Assembly (NCBI GenBank): GCA_030748955.1
Contig: JASMKZ010000013.1
Span: forward strand, 1-33,224
DNA: 33,224 nt
Reading direction: 5' to 3'
Origin: Fidelibacterota bacterium
Lineage (GTDB): Bacteria; Fidelibacterota; Marinisomatia; SCGC-AAA003-L08; D37C17
Below the pieces are notes generated by a model. That model saw nothing but the letters and a program-made list of their open reading frames with translations. It was not told the DNA's origin and did no database searches. The position numbers were made by a program, and so were the translations under genes. Below are positions 8,386-17,560 of the stretch, one piece after another (positions within the stretch are counted from its first letter, which is position 1; every line of letters begins with the position of its first letter).

Positions 8386-9894
8386 TTATACTTTATAATA
8401 TATATCTAAATACTGCTTTAAGAAATCTCTCACTACACCTCTAAAGGGGAGCGTGGCCGCCATGCCGTAAACCGGAGCCATTTCCCCTGATTCTGATGGA
8501 TTTTCTTTCACAAAGTCAACAGCATCTTTCAAATGGGACAGAAATTGCTCAGCTACCCCTTGTTTGGTATGCCGAAGGGTGAGGCAAATATGCGCACAGG
8601 ATGGCTTATGCAGTCCGTTTAAGTTCCAACCTTTATTGGTCATCTGATCCATTATTTTATATATATCAAGCTCCTTGGATTCGAAAGCTATGACCCAGAG
8701 AGGGTCGCCCATCAGTTTTAGTTCTGAGATTTCATTGATGCCTTGTTTAATTACTTCTGCTGTTGCCAAGATTTGTTTCACCGATTCCAGATATCCATCT
8801 TCTCCCATAGAGAGCAATGCAGCCCAACAGGCAGCGCTTAGGGCTCCGGGTCGGCTTCCAGCAAAAGTGGGGGAGAAATATAACCCTCCGGGCCAATCTG
8901 CAATAGTATAATACTGGTAACGCCTCAATTCTGGAGTGCGATAGAGGATTACCGATGTCCCCTTGGCGGCATAGCCAAATTTATGGGTATCAGCAGAAAT
9001 AGAGCTTACTCCTGGTAATCGGAAATCAAATTCTGGAACAGGATATCCTAGCTTCTCAGCCCATGGGAGAACGAATCCGCCTAGACAAGCATCTACGTGA
9101 AAACAAATTCCTCTTTCACGGGCAATTTCAGACATCTCTTTTATGGGGTCTACAATACCATGAGGGAAATTGGGTGCTGATCCCACTATACAAATGGTAT
9201 TTCCATTAGCAGTTTTTCGTACTGCATTAATATCTGCTTGGTAATTTTCATCAATAGGAACTCGTTTAATTTTAATTTTGAAGTATTCGCCCGCCTTATC
9301 AAAAGCAGCGTGGGCTGTTACAGGTAGTACAATATTGGGTCGTCGAATTCCGTTTACCGCCCAGGCTCTGTCTCTATAAGTTTTCATAGCTAGCAGAATA
9401 CTCTCTGTGCCGCCTGATGTTACCACTCCGCACACCTCGTTGTTGGTTTTATCTGCACCCAGCATATGGGCAGTCATGGATACTATCTCAGCTTCAAATT
9501 TACTGGCACTGGGGAATAGATCAGAATGTAGAGGGTTATTCTGTGACTGTAGGGCATATACTTCATTTAAGAAATGAATGTGATCAGAATCTCCATGATA
9601 TACTGCACCGGATACTAGCCCATCTTTCCAGCGTTTTTCTTCCAAAGCTGAGATATTTTTCAATTCATCCAAAATTACGCTTCGATCAATACCCGATTCA
9701 GGCAATTTAGCATGGGATTGAAATTCTCCCGAATAAGGTTTAACCATTGATTCCAGATCACTGGCCATAGACTCTGTTTGCTTATTTATCTCTTTTTTTA
9801 CTGAAGGCAGTTTGCGTATCCACTTTTCCATAAAATGGATAAGTCCATTTGGTATCCACTTTACTTTCTCAATCATTTGATCCATGTTAGTCAT
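8386..9894 (-). CDS. Sphingosine-1-phosphate lyase-like PLP enzyme
   Basis: A fold-type I PLP enzyme of the group II decarboxylase superfamily, 502 residues. Long stretches match eukaryotic sphingosine-1-phosphate lyase: WKDGLVSGAVY (about 89-99), VTSGGTESILLAMKTYRD (158-175), TAHAAFDKA with the PLP-stacking His195, FPHGIVDPI, HVDACLGGF with Asp268, and SADTHKFGYAAKG with the likely Schiff-base Lys305. AGSRPGALSAACWAAL and the late KGWNLNGL also agree. The lyase cleaves a phosphorylated long-chain base to phosphoethanolamine and a fatty aldehyde. No clear membrane anchor precedes the domain, unlike the human enzyme. Its ATG overlaps the upstream kinase stop by one base (TAATG), a sign of translational coupling. 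A general amino-acid decarboxylase role is less likely given the specific motifs. Confidence 0.88.
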   Translation of the reverse strand: MTNMDQMIEKVKWIPNGLIHFMEKWIRKLPSVKKEINKQTESMASDLESMVKPYSGEFQSHAKLPESGIDRSVILDELKNISALEEKRWKDGLVSGAVYHGDSDHIHFLNEVYALQSQNNPLHSDLFPSASKFEAEIVSMTAHMLGADKTNNEVCGVVTSGGTESILLAMKTYRDRAWAVNGIRRPNIVLPVTAHAAFDKAGEYFKIKIKRVPIDENYQADINAVRKTANGNTICIVGSAPNFPHGIVDPIKEMSEIARERGICFHVDACLGGFVLPWAEKLGYPVPEFDFRLPGVSSISADTHKFGYAAKGTSVILYRTPELRRYQYYTIADWPGGLYFSPTFAGSRPGALSAACWAALLSMGEDGYLESVKQILATAEVIKQGINEISELKLMGDPLWVIAFESKELDIYKIMDQMTNKGWNLNGLHKPSCAHICLTLRHTKQGVAEQFLSHLKDAVDFVKENPSESGEMAPVYGMAATLPFRGVVRDFLKQYLDIYYKV

Positions 9895-10826
9895 TAGATA
9901 ATCACCTGTAATGCTTTAGGAAGAATGGAATATTTTATTGGTGGAGTACCAATATTTTCACCATCTGTTTCAACGATAACAGTATCTGAAGTATTCAATT
10001 CAAATTCGTGACAAGTTTTATAATGCGCCAGTTTTTTACCTAAGATTGTTCCAGTAAAAAGGGATGGCATCATTGCAGCTAATCCAAATTTTGAGGTCCC
10101 ATCAATCCAGACTACAGACAGTTGTCCATCATCTTGAACGGTGTCAATGCCGTAGCTCATATCACCTCCAAAATTTGAGGTTTTAAAAACGCTCGTGTTA
10201 GATAGGCTTCGCAACGGAATTTTTTCTCCGTCTATTGACATTTCAGCATTAAAGGGCTCGAACTGAGTAATAGCCTGCAAGCCGCAGATTGCCGCGCCAA
10301 TATCCACACTCATCTGCTTCAGTGTTTTGGTAAGCCCGGTAACGGAGTTGAACTTTTCATTGGCAAAGCTAATAATGCCTATGCTAGAATTATTGATAAC
10401 ATAGCGGCTGATGGGTTTCCCTGAAAAATCCTGGCATTCAACCTTGAAAATATCAATTGGAACAGAATCATCTCCTTGAATACGGTCCAGCAAGCTCCGT
10501 TTATTCTTAAATTTCTTTTCAAAATCACAGCTGCTCCCAGCGGGTAAAAAAATAAGTTTTATTTCACTAGATATTATTTGATCTTCAATAAATATTCCCT
10601 GAAGGACTTCATTTAGGGTGCCATCTCCACTAAAAACACCAATGCGATTATAGCCGGAAGAAACCGCTTCAGATACAAGTTCTGTAGCATGGTTTTGGTA
10701 TTTTGTTTTTTCAGCATGGTAGGGAATTTGATTATTTATTAAGTCATTTTCAAATTTCTGCCAACGTTTCTTAGCCTGACCATCTCCAGCAGTGGGGTTT
10801 ACAATAATGAATGTTTCAGGTTTCAT
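9894..10826 (-). CDS. Diacylglycerol/sphingosine kinase-family lipid kinase
   Basis: A 310-residue member of the DAGK_cat family, which covers bacterial diacylglycerol kinases, YegS-like kinases and sphingosine kinases. It begins with the nucleotide-binding strand FIIVNPTAGDG (6-16). It has FSGDGTLNEVLQG (65-77), where the usual GGDGT is SGDGT, then LPAGSSCDF (94-102), and ends with the VETDGENIGTPP and LPKALQVII strands typical of the C-terminal domain. No membrane helix is evident. Family membership is clear; the lipid it phosphorylates is not. Because it is translationally coupled to a sphingosine-phosphate lyase, phosphorylation of a sphingoid base is the natural hypothesis, but diacylglycerol or another lipid alcohol remains possible. 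Confidence 0.85.
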   Translation of the reverse strand: MKPETFIIVNPTAGDGQAKKRWQKFENDLINNQIPYHAEKTKYQNHATELVSEAVSSGYNRIGVFSGDGTLNEVLQGIFIEDQIISSEIKLIFLPAGSSCDFEKKFKNKRSLLDRIQGDDSVPIDIFKVECQDFSGKPISRYVINNSSIGIISFANEKFNSVTGLTKTLKQMSVDIGAAICGLQAITQFEPFNAEMSIDGEKIPLRSLSNTSVFKTSNFGGDMSYGIDTVQDDGQLSVVWIDGTSKFGLAAMMPSLFTGTILGKKLAHYKTCHEFELNTSDTVIVETDGENIGTPPIKYSILPKALQVII

Positions 10827-11084
10827 AAATAAAAATAGTATATATTAATTTTCTGCTAGATGATTGTGATATTTAAAAGTAAAGTAGAGGTGATTATGAT
10901 TAAAATAAATGATCAATCCATTTAGCTGTGATGAATGAAAGTTACTTGGTTTTTTACTATAAGATGAATAATTAAAATGAAGAAAACATGCTGACTCATG
11001 AACTTTAAAATCCGTTAATCAATTCAATTGTGGTAAAAATGTCATTTTACTATATTGAGGGAGTTTTGTAAATTATAGGTCATT
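10827..11084. other. Divergent intergenic region, lipid-kinase operon / uvrB
   Basis: This 258-base AT-rich space separates the minus-strand kinase-lyase-transporter set from uvrB on the plus strand. It must hold both promoters. I saw no small gene, repeat copy or convincing operator, and no SOS box that I could recognise. A weak AGGT lies just before the uvrB ATG. Confidence 0.5.
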
Positions 11085-13073
11085 ATGGCAGAATTTAAAA
11101 TACATTCATCCTATGATCCCGCTGGAGATCAACCTCAGGCTATAGAGGAGTTGGTTGCAGGTATCAAAAAGGATGTAAAACATCAGGTCTTACTGGGTAT
11201 TACTGGATCTGGTAAAACATTTACTATGGCTAACGTAATTCAAACAGTACAAAAGCCAACGCTAATTTTGTCTCATAATAAGACACTCGCCGCTCAATTG
11301 TATGGAGAATTCAGGAGCTTATTTCCTGAAAATGCGGTGGAGTTTTTTATATCCTATTATGATTATTATCAACCCGAGGCGTATTTACCGGTGACAGATA
11401 CTTTTATTGAAAAAGATATGTCCATGAATGAAGAAATAGATCGCTTGCGACTGAAAGCCACCACGTCTCTCATTGGCAGGAAAGATGTCATTATCATTTG
11501 CTCTGTGAGTTGTATTTATGGTATTGGCTCGCCTGAAACCTATAAATCTATGTTGGTACATGTGAACAAATCATCGCCGCTAGATCAAAAGAAATTTCTA
11601 CATTCTCTGGTAAATATTCATTACGTTCGTAATGATTTGGTTTTAGAGCCGGGAACCTTCAGGGTGAGGGGGGATGTGATTGAGGTATTTCCTGCCTATG
11701 ATGAATGGGCTCTGCGCATTGAACTATTTGGTGATGAAGTGGAAAAAATTTATACTTTTGATCCCCTGACGGGTAAAATACAAAGCGAATTTGATGAATT
11801 CTGGGTGTATCCTGCAAAACATTTTGTAACTACCCGGGAAAATTTAAATAGTGCCATGGATGATATACGGGTTGAGCTGTCTGATCGCTTAAAGTATTTA
11901 CGAGGAGAAGGCTTGTTGCTTGAAGCTCAGCGATTAGAGCAGCGCACCTTGTACGATTTAGAGATGATGACGGAGTTGGGTTACTGCTCTGGTATTGAAA
12001 ACTATTCCCGACATTTAGAAGGCAGGAAAAAGGATGAGCGTCCCAGCACGTTAATTGATTTTTTCCCAAATGATTTTCTGATGTTTGTAGATGAGTCTCA
12101 TGTATCTATTCCACAAATAAGAGCCATGTATAATGGAGACAGGTCTCGCAAAACCAGTTTAATTGAACATGGATTTAGACTTCCTTCAGCCTTGGATAAC
12201 CGACCAATGAAATTTGAAGAATTTGAAAAAACAATTAATAAAGTTGCATATGTTTCAGCAACTCCTGGAGAGTATGAACTGAAAAAAACCGATGGAGTTA
12301 TCGTTGAGCAGATAATTCGACCAACGGGGCTTTTAGACCCAGAAATTATTGTGAAGAAAACTAAGGGGCAAATTGATGATTTGATTGGTGAAATTCGAGA
12401 AGTTATAGCTCGGGATGAGCGGGTTTTGGTTACTACGCTCACCAAACGAATGGCAGAAGATTTGACTGATTATCTCAAAGGGGTAAATATTAAAGCCGAA
12501 TATATGCATAGTGATATTGATACCATCGAGCGCGTACAAATTCTTCGCGGACTTCGAATGAAAGCTTTTGATGTGTTGGTGGGTATAAATCTTCTCCGTG
12601 AAGGATTGGATCTTCCAGAAGTGTCCCTGGTTGCGGTGTTAGATGCAGATAAGGAGGGATTTTTAAGGTCTCGGTCATCCCTCATGCAGGTATCTGGGAG
12701 GGCGGCGCGAAATATTAATGGAAAGGTGATTTTATACGGAGACAGAGTTACAGATTCCATGCAGTATCTAATTGACGAAACAGAACGGCGGAAAAAGGTT
12801 CAAATTGAATACAACAAAACACATAAGATTCAACCTCGAACAATCTATAAATCAGTAGAAGATATTAAGCTCACAACGGCTGTTGCTGATGAAAGCTTTG
12901 ATTATAATAATAATGATAAAATTATTATTGATGATTCAACTCTAGATGGAATTGAAACCAAGGCATCGTTGGAAAGACTGAAGAGAGAAATGTTACGCTG
13001 TGCAAAAGATCTTCAATTTGAACAGGCTGCAATCTTGAGAGATAAAATTAGAGTTATCGAAGAAGGCGTTTAA
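11085..13073 (+). CDS. uvrB: Excinuclease ABC subunit B
   Basis: DNA damage recognition and helicase-like subunit of nucleotide excision repair; it works with UvrA and UvrC. At 662 residues it is full length. In order: Walker [14 protein letters not shown] (about 39-51), the damage-binding beta-hairpin region [12 protein letters not shown], Walker B VDESH, ATSATPG-like VSATPGEYE, the C-terminal helicase half with [15 protein letters not shown] and QVSGRAARN, and the terminal UVR motif ([20 protein letters not shown]) that contacts UvrC. The late insert rich in Asn/Asp (about 605-625) is poorly conserved in the family. It starts the plus-strand housekeeping run, with purD 57 bases downstream. 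Confidence 0.97.
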   Translation: MAEFKIHSSYDPAGDQPQAIEELVAGIKKDVKHQVLLGITGSGKTFTMANVIQTVQKPTLILSHNKTLAAQLYGEFRSLFPENAVEFFISYYDYYQPEAYLPVTDTFIEKDMSMNEEIDRLRLKATTSLIGRKDVIIICSVSCIYGIGSPETYKSMLVHVNKSSPLDQKKFLHSLVNIHYVRNDLVLEPGTFRVRGDVIEVFPAYDEWALRIELFGDEVEKIYTFDPLTGKIQSEFDEFWVYPAKHFVTTRENLNSAMDDIRVELSDRLKYLRGEGLLLEAQRLEQRTLYDLEMMTELGYCSGIENYSRHLEGRKKDERPSTLIDFFPNDFLMFVDESHVSIPQIRAMYNGDRSRKTSLIEHGFRLPSALDNRPMKFEEFEKTINKVAYVSATPGEYELKKTDGVIVEQIIRPTGLLDPEIIVKKTKGQIDDLIGEIREVIARDERVLVTTLTKRMAEDLTDYLKGVNIKAEYMHSDIDTIERVQILRGLRMKAFDVLVGINLLREGLDLPEVSLVAVLDADKEGFLRSRSSLMQVSGRAARNINGKVILYGDRVTDSMQYLIDETERRKKVQIEYNKTHKIQPRTIYKSVEDIKLTTAVADESFDYNNNDKIIIDDSTLDGIETKASLERLKREMLRCAKDLQFEQAAILRDKIRVIEEGV

Positions 13074-13130
13074 AAAAATTATTATTCTGATTAATGAGGG
13101 GCATTAAAAATGGTCAATAAAAAAAGCTAG

Positions 13131-14423
13131 ATGAAAAAAAAGGTATTGATTTTGGGTTCAGGCGGTAGGGAGCATGCCATGGCATGGGCATTTTCCAACG
13201 ATGATAATGTCAGCAAGGTCTATTGCGCTCCTGGAAATGGCGGTACAAATAAAATAGCAGAAAATATTACCATAAACCTCGCAAACCGCCAGGAGATTCT
13301 ACGATTAGCTCAGGAAAAAAAAATTGACCTCACAGTCGTCGGCCCTGAAAATCCATTGGCAAGTGGAATTGTAGATTCTTTTAAGGAGGAAGGATTGCGC
13401 ATATTCGGACCTGATGCTTATGGCGCTCAATTGGAAAGTAGTAAGTTGTTTGCACGCAATTTAATGGCAGAGAAAAAGATACTTCAACCATCATTCTATT
13501 CGTGTAATACTAGAGATGAAGTGGAGTCACTTAAAGTGATACTTGAACTGCCATTGGTGCTGAAAGCTGATGGTTTGGCCGCTGGAAAGGGAGTGATTGT
13601 CTGTGAAACAGACGAAGAATTTGAAAAGGCTTTAAAAACCATTTTTATAGATGGAGAATTTGGAGAAGCAGCGCATAGAATATCTCTGGAAAGGTGTCTG
13701 GTAGGTGAAGAATTGTCTGTATTTGCAGTTTGTGATGGCGAAAATTTTATAATCCTGAATACAGCTCAGGATCATAAACGTGCCTTTGATGGTGATAGTG
13801 GTCCAAATACAGGGGGTATGGGTGCCTATTCACCTACACCACTTTCTACTCCAGGACTCATTGATAGAGTAGGAGTGGAAATAATTCAGCCCACATTAGA
13901 TGCTATGAAAGATAGGGGGCATCCTTATACTGGATTTTTATATGTAGGGCTCATGATTGTGGATGGTGATCCCTATGTGATTGAGTTTAATGTTCGTATG
14001 GGAGATCCTGAGACACAAGTGGTGCTACCTTTGTTGGAGTCCAGTCTTTTTGAGCTATTATGGGATGCAACCGAAGGAAATTTAAACAAGTCTAAGGTGG
14101 CGATATCGTCCAAATCAGCAGTGACAGTAGTGCTGGCAGCAGATGGGTATCCGGGGAAATATGAAAAGGGTATGAAAATTAAAGGATTAGAAAAAGTGCA
14201 AGACCGCCTCGTATTTCATGCTGGGACCTTACAGAAAGATCATGATATAATTTCCAATGGAGGCCGAATTCTTAATGTTGTTGGATTTGGAAAAGATCTT
14301 AAATCTGCAATAGATGATGCCTATGATATTGCTAAATTAATTGAATATAGCGGGAAGTATTATCGTAAAGATATTGGCAAGCGAGGGATACAATATTTAA
14401 AGAAAGGGTCTAAAAATGATTGA
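13131..14423 (+). CDS. purD: Phosphoribosylamine--glycine ligase (GARS)
   Basis: Joins phosphoribosylamine and glycine with ATP in step two of de novo purine synthesis. The 430 residues have the normal layout: N-terminal LILGSGGREHAMAWAF, an ATP-grasp domain with LVLKADGLAAGKGV, the DHKRAFDGDSGPNTGGMGAYSP phosphate-binding stretch, and EFNVRMGDPETQ metal-binding motif, then a small C-terminal domain. No strong ribosome binding site is visible. Its last eight bases overlap the start of the sigma-54 activator gene. PurU, a formate supplier for purine synthesis in some organisms, lies further along the same strand, with no other purine genes between them. Confidence 0.97.
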   Translation: MKKKVLILGSGGREHAMAWAFSNDDNVSKVYCAPGNGGTNKIAENITINLANRQEILRLAQEKKIDLTVVGPENPLASGIVDSFKEEGLRIFGPDAYGAQLESSKLFARNLMAEKKILQPSFYSCNTRDEVESLKVILELPLVLKADGLAAGKGVIVCETDEEFEKALKTIFIDGEFGEAAHRISLERCLVGEELSVFAVCDGENFIILNTAQDHKRAFDGDSGPNTGGMGAYSPTPLSTPGLIDRVGVEIIQPTLDAMKDRGHPYTGFLYVGLMIVDGDPYVIEFNVRMGDPETQVVLPLLESSLFELLWDATEGNLNKSKVAISSKSAVTVVLAADGYPGKYEKGMKIKGLEKVQDRLVFHAGTLQKDHDIISNGGRILNVVGFGKDLKSAIDDAYDIAKLIEYSGKYYRKDIGKRGIQYLKKGSKND

Positions 14424-15636
14424 TATAGATAAAATCCGTAGGTCCGCAGATATCATCGGTGAATCTGTAGAAATTCAGGAAATGATCGCACTTATCGGTC
14501 AAGTGGCAAATACGGATATTTCCGTTTTAATTACAGGAGAATCTGGCTCAGGAAAGGAAGTGGTTGCAAAGGCTATCCATAAAAATAGCCGGCGGAAATT
14601 TGAAAAAATGATTACCGTTAACTGTGCTGCTATACCGGCAGGAATTATTGAAAGTGAATTGTTTGGACATAAAAAAGGGTCATTTACCGGTGCATCCGAT
14701 GCACGAGCCGGATATTTTGAGGCGGCTCACAAGGGCACCATTTTCCTAGATGAGATTGGGGAACTACCCCTTGAAACACAGGCGAAACTTCTTCGGGTAA
14801 TTGAGCAGGGCGAATTTATGAAAGTAGGTGATACTAATATCATGAAAACTGACGTACGGATAATAGCCGCCACAAATAGAGAATTGGCAGAAGAAGTGAA
14901 GAAGGGAAATTTTCGCCAAGACCTATATTTTAGACTAAAAACTATTAATATTGAAGCAGTTCCCCTTAGAGATCACATCAATGACATACATTTATTTATT
15001 GAAAGATTTGGGCTGCTTTTCACAGCAAAAAATGATATTCCCTTTAAAGGATTTTCCTCTGAAGCGCTTACAGTAATGAAGCGATATGCCTGGCCGGGGA
15101 ATGTTAGAGAACTTAAAAATGTAGTGGAAAGCCTCTTGGTGATGAACCGGGGTGAGCGTATAACGGATGTGATGGTTGCCAAGCAGTTAAAACTGGATAC
15201 TTTCCAAGCGAGCCCCAACCTGCCAGTGTTGGTTGATGCGGATGCTGATAAGGTCGAACGGGAGCTCATACTGAAACAGTTATTATTTCTTCGACAGGAT
15301 GTAAATGAAATTAAACAAATGATGATGGGAAGCAGGGGAGTGTCCGTCAATGAAGTACAACCATCTAATCCGGCATTATTTTTGCCCCCTGTCCCATCAA
15401 CATCTAATGCCCCGGGTACACTTGCCCATTTAGAAGATGGAGCTCTGCATGCCATTCAGGATGATGTCATAGGTGAAATTACTATGAGTGAATTAGAGCA
15501 GGAGATGATAGAGCGGGCTTTAGAAAAGTTTAGAGGAAACCGAAGAAAAACGGCTCGAGCGTTGGATATCTCTGAGCGTACCCTATATCGAAAAATTAAT
15601 GATTATGGAATTCAGAAAAAAATTAAAGAATCATGA
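14416..15636 (+). CDS. Sigma-54-dependent activator lacking a sensor domain
   Basis: An enhancer-binding AAA+ ATPase that opens sigma-54 promoters. The 406 residues begin almost directly with the AAA+ domain: Walker A GESGSGKE (41-48), the sigma-54 contact loop reading GSFTGA (89-94) instead of the usual GAFTGA, Walker B IFLDEIGE, the arginine-finger region FRQDLYFRL, and WPGNVREL. A roughly 100-residue, partly Pro-rich linker follows, then a Fis-type helix-turn-helix at about 362-400 (RKTARALDISERTLYRKI). There is no receiver, GAF or PAS domain, so control must come from a partner protein, as in PspF, or from expression level. It overlaps purD by eight bases and lptE by four. In Bacteroidota a similar activator sits beside lptE, so the pairing is probably old. 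Confidence 0.92.
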   Translation: MIDIDKIRRSADIIGESVEIQEMIALIGQVANTDISVLITGESGSGKEVVAKAIHKNSRRKFEKMITVNCAAIPAGIIESELFGHKKGSFTGASDARAGYFEAAHKGTIFLDEIGELPLETQAKLLRVIEQGEFMKVGDTNIMKTDVRIIAATNRELAEEVKKGNFRQDLYFRLKTINIEAVPLRDHINDIHLFIERFGLLFTAKNDIPFKGFSSEALTVMKRYAWPGNVRELKNVVESLLVMNRGERITDVMVAKQLKLDTFQASPNLPVLVDADADKVERELILKQLLFLRQDVNEIKQMMMGSRGVSVNEVQPSNPALFLPPVPSTSNAPGTLAHLEDGALHAIQDDVIGEITMSELEQEMIERALEKFRGNRRKTARALDISERTLYRKINDYGIQKKIKES

Positions 15637-16253
15637 ATCAGATAATTACCAAAATCATCATTCCAATGTTACTATTCCAAGGATGTTTATTTTATTCAAC
15701 TAGAGGCTCTTTGCCGGTACATATCAATAGTATTTCCTTGGCACCTGTTGTCAATGAATCAGTAGAATTTGCAGCTGCTGAAATTTTAAATGAAGAATTG
15801 AATGAACTTATGGTGAATGAAAATGTATTGGATATTGTGCTTCCTGAACAAGCAGACAGCCGACTGGAAGTTGTAATATTATCAGTTACTGACAGACCTT
15901 ACACGGTAACCCTTTCAGCAAATTTTGGTATGGAAGAAGTGGAAGAGTGGAAATTAACTATTAAAACATCTATAAGATGGTTTGACCTAAAGCGGGACGA
16001 AGTGCTTTTCGAAAAGAAAATGAGCAGTTGGGGGTCATACAGACCAGGTGTGGATATCGGATCTGATAATATTGATAATGACGGTGATTGTCCGGGTGAT
16101 ACCAATAACGATGACTGTAGATGCTGCAGTGGAGATGAAAAAGTAGATGAAAACGACAGTGACGAAACTGGTTCTCCTCGAGAATCGGCCCTAAGTATTT
16201 CTGTTCGCCGTCTCACAGAAGATATAGTAAACGAAATAACAAATACATGGTAA
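15633..16253 (+). CDS. lptE: LptE-like lipoprotein with Asp/Cys-rich insertion
   Basis: Probable outer-membrane lipoprotein that plugs LptD and delivers lipopolysaccharide to the surface. A short signal peptide ends in the lipobox LLFQGC (Cys18). The body has the LptE pattern: a first strand with SLAPVVNES, a central TLSANFGMEEVEEWKLTI and RWFDLKRDEVLFEKK beta region, and a final helix in which ESALSISVRRLTEDIVNEI matches the family end. Between SSWGSYRPG and that helix lies an extra stretch at about 143-181, full of Asp, Asn and Gly with four Cys (153, 162, 164, 165), reminiscent of calcium-binding DxDxDG loops. Its start overlaps the activator stop by four bases (ATGA). The function call rests on pattern and context. 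Confidence 0.7.
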   Translation: MNQIITKIIIPMLLFQGCLFYSTRGSLPVHINSISLAPVVNESVEFAAAEILNEELNELMVNENVLDIVLPEQADSRLEVVILSVTDRPYTVTLSANFGMEEVEEWKLTIKTSIRWFDLKRDEVLFEKKMSSWGSYRPGVDIGSDNIDNDGDCPGDTNNDDCRCCSGDEKVDENDSDETGSPRESALSISVRRLTEDIVNEITNTW

Positions 16254-16265
16254 ATTGAGGAGTAT

Positions 16266-17558
16266 ATGACAGTAGCACGAATAAATAGAATTTCTGAGTT
16301 TGAAGGTAAAACCGTTCAATTGAATGGATGGGTATATAATTCCCGGCGGAGTGGTAAGATTGGATTTTTAATGTTCAGAGATGGTTTTGGCATCATGCAA
16401 TGCATTGTAGCAAAAAATGATGTGGGCGAAGAGGCATTCGAAGTATTCAAAAGCCTCACGCAAGAGTCATCTCTTTCAGTGGTTGGAGAGGTTGTGAAAA
16501 ATGACAGGGCGCCGGGTGGATTTGAAATGGTTGTCTCAGAATTGATGGTGCACCAGTTAAGCAGTGAATATCCTATTACACCCAAAGAACATGGTACAGA
16601 TTTTCTTATGAATCACCGTCATTTATGGCTGCGGAGTAAACGCCAGCATGCCATTTTAAAAGTGAGACATGAAATCATTAAAGCAGTTCGTGATTTCTTT
16701 GATTCCAACGATTTCACACTTTGCGATTCGCCCATATTTACCCCAAATGCCGCAGAAGGAACATCAACTCTATTTGGTACTGATTATTTTGGTAATACAG
16801 CTTTTTTGGCACAAACGGGGCAGTTGTATGGGGAGGCGGCAGCTATGGCTGTGGGTCGGCATTACAATTTTGGTCCAACCTTCCGAGCCGAAAAGAGTAA
16901 GACCCGGCGCCATCTCACTGAATTCTGGATGGTAGAGCCTGAAATTGCTTACTGTGAAATCGATGAAAATATGAATTGGGCTGAGCGTCTAATATTATTC
17001 ATAATTGAACGTGTTTTAGAAAATCGAAAAAATGAATTAGACGTGCTGGAAAGAGACCTTGGGAAATTAGAACATATTAAAGCACCCTTCCCTCGACTAA
17101 GTTATACAGAGTGTGTAGAATTGCTCAACAAAGGGGGTATTAATTTTACATGGGGAGATGATTTCGGTGCTCCAGAAGAAACATTCATTGGGGAACAATT
17201 TAATCAGCCCGTTATGGTTCACAGGTTCCCTACTGCCATTAAAGCCTTTTATATGAAGCGTGACCCTGAAAATGAAAAGGTGGTTCTGGGAATGGATGTA
17301 TTGGCTCCTGAAGGATTTGGCGAAATAATTGGTGGCTCCGAGCGGGAAACCGAAATTAATTTGCTGGAAGATCGTATTAAGGACGAAGAGCTAAATCAGG
17401 CTGATTATGAATGGTTTCTAGATTTGAGACGCTATGGCTCCGTTCCACATTCGGGATTTGGTATGGGGATAGAACGGGTTGTAGCATGGATTTGTAATCT
17501 CCCTCATGTGCGGGAAACCATTCCCTTTCCACGAACCATTGGAAGGCTGAATCCCTAG
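16266..17558 (+). CDS. asnS: Asparaginyl-tRNA synthetase
   Basis: Charges tRNA-Asn with asparagine. At 430 residues it is the standard bacterial form: an N-terminal OB-fold anticodon-binding domain (about 1-100, with [19 protein letters not shown]) and a class II catalytic core. Motif 2 is [21 protein letters not shown] and motif 3 is [16 protein letters not shown]. The segment [14 protein letters not shown] distinguishes AsnRS from the archaeal-type AspRS. Its presence means asparagine charging can be direct, without the amidotransferase route. GAGGAG precedes the ATG at good spacing. The nadE start lies two bases after its stop. Confidence 0.96.
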   Translation: MTVARINRISEFEGKTVQLNGWVYNSRRSGKIGFLMFRDGFGIMQCIVAKNDVGEEAFEVFKSLTQESSLSVVGEVVKNDRAPGGFEMVVSELMVHQLSSEYPITPKEHGTDFLMNHRHLWLRSKRQHAILKVRHEIIKAVRDFFDSNDFTLCDSPIFTPNAAEGTSTLFGTDYFGNTAFLAQTGQLYGEAAAMAVGRHYNFGPTFRAEKSKTRRHLTEFWMVEPEIAYCEIDENMNWAERLILFIIERVLENRKNELDVLERDLGKLEHIKAPFPRLSYTECVELLNKGGINFTWGDDFGAPEETFIGEQFNQPVMVHRFPTAIKAFYMKRDPENEKVVLGMDVLAPEGFGEIIGGSERETEINLLEDRIKDEELNQADYEWFLDLRRYGSVPHSGFGMGIERVVAWICNLPHVRETIPFPRTIGRLNP

Positions 17559-17560
17559 CT

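Noticed and set aside
10827-11084. SOS/LexA box in front of uvrB
   Set aside because: I found no convincing palindrome of a known LexA type, and the operator sequence for this lineage is not known to me.
14973-15455. 160-codon minus-strand frame inside the sigma-54 activator gene
   Set aside because: It is antisense to well-conserved AAA+ and linker codons, is low-complexity (Ser/Thr-rich) and has no ribosome binding site.
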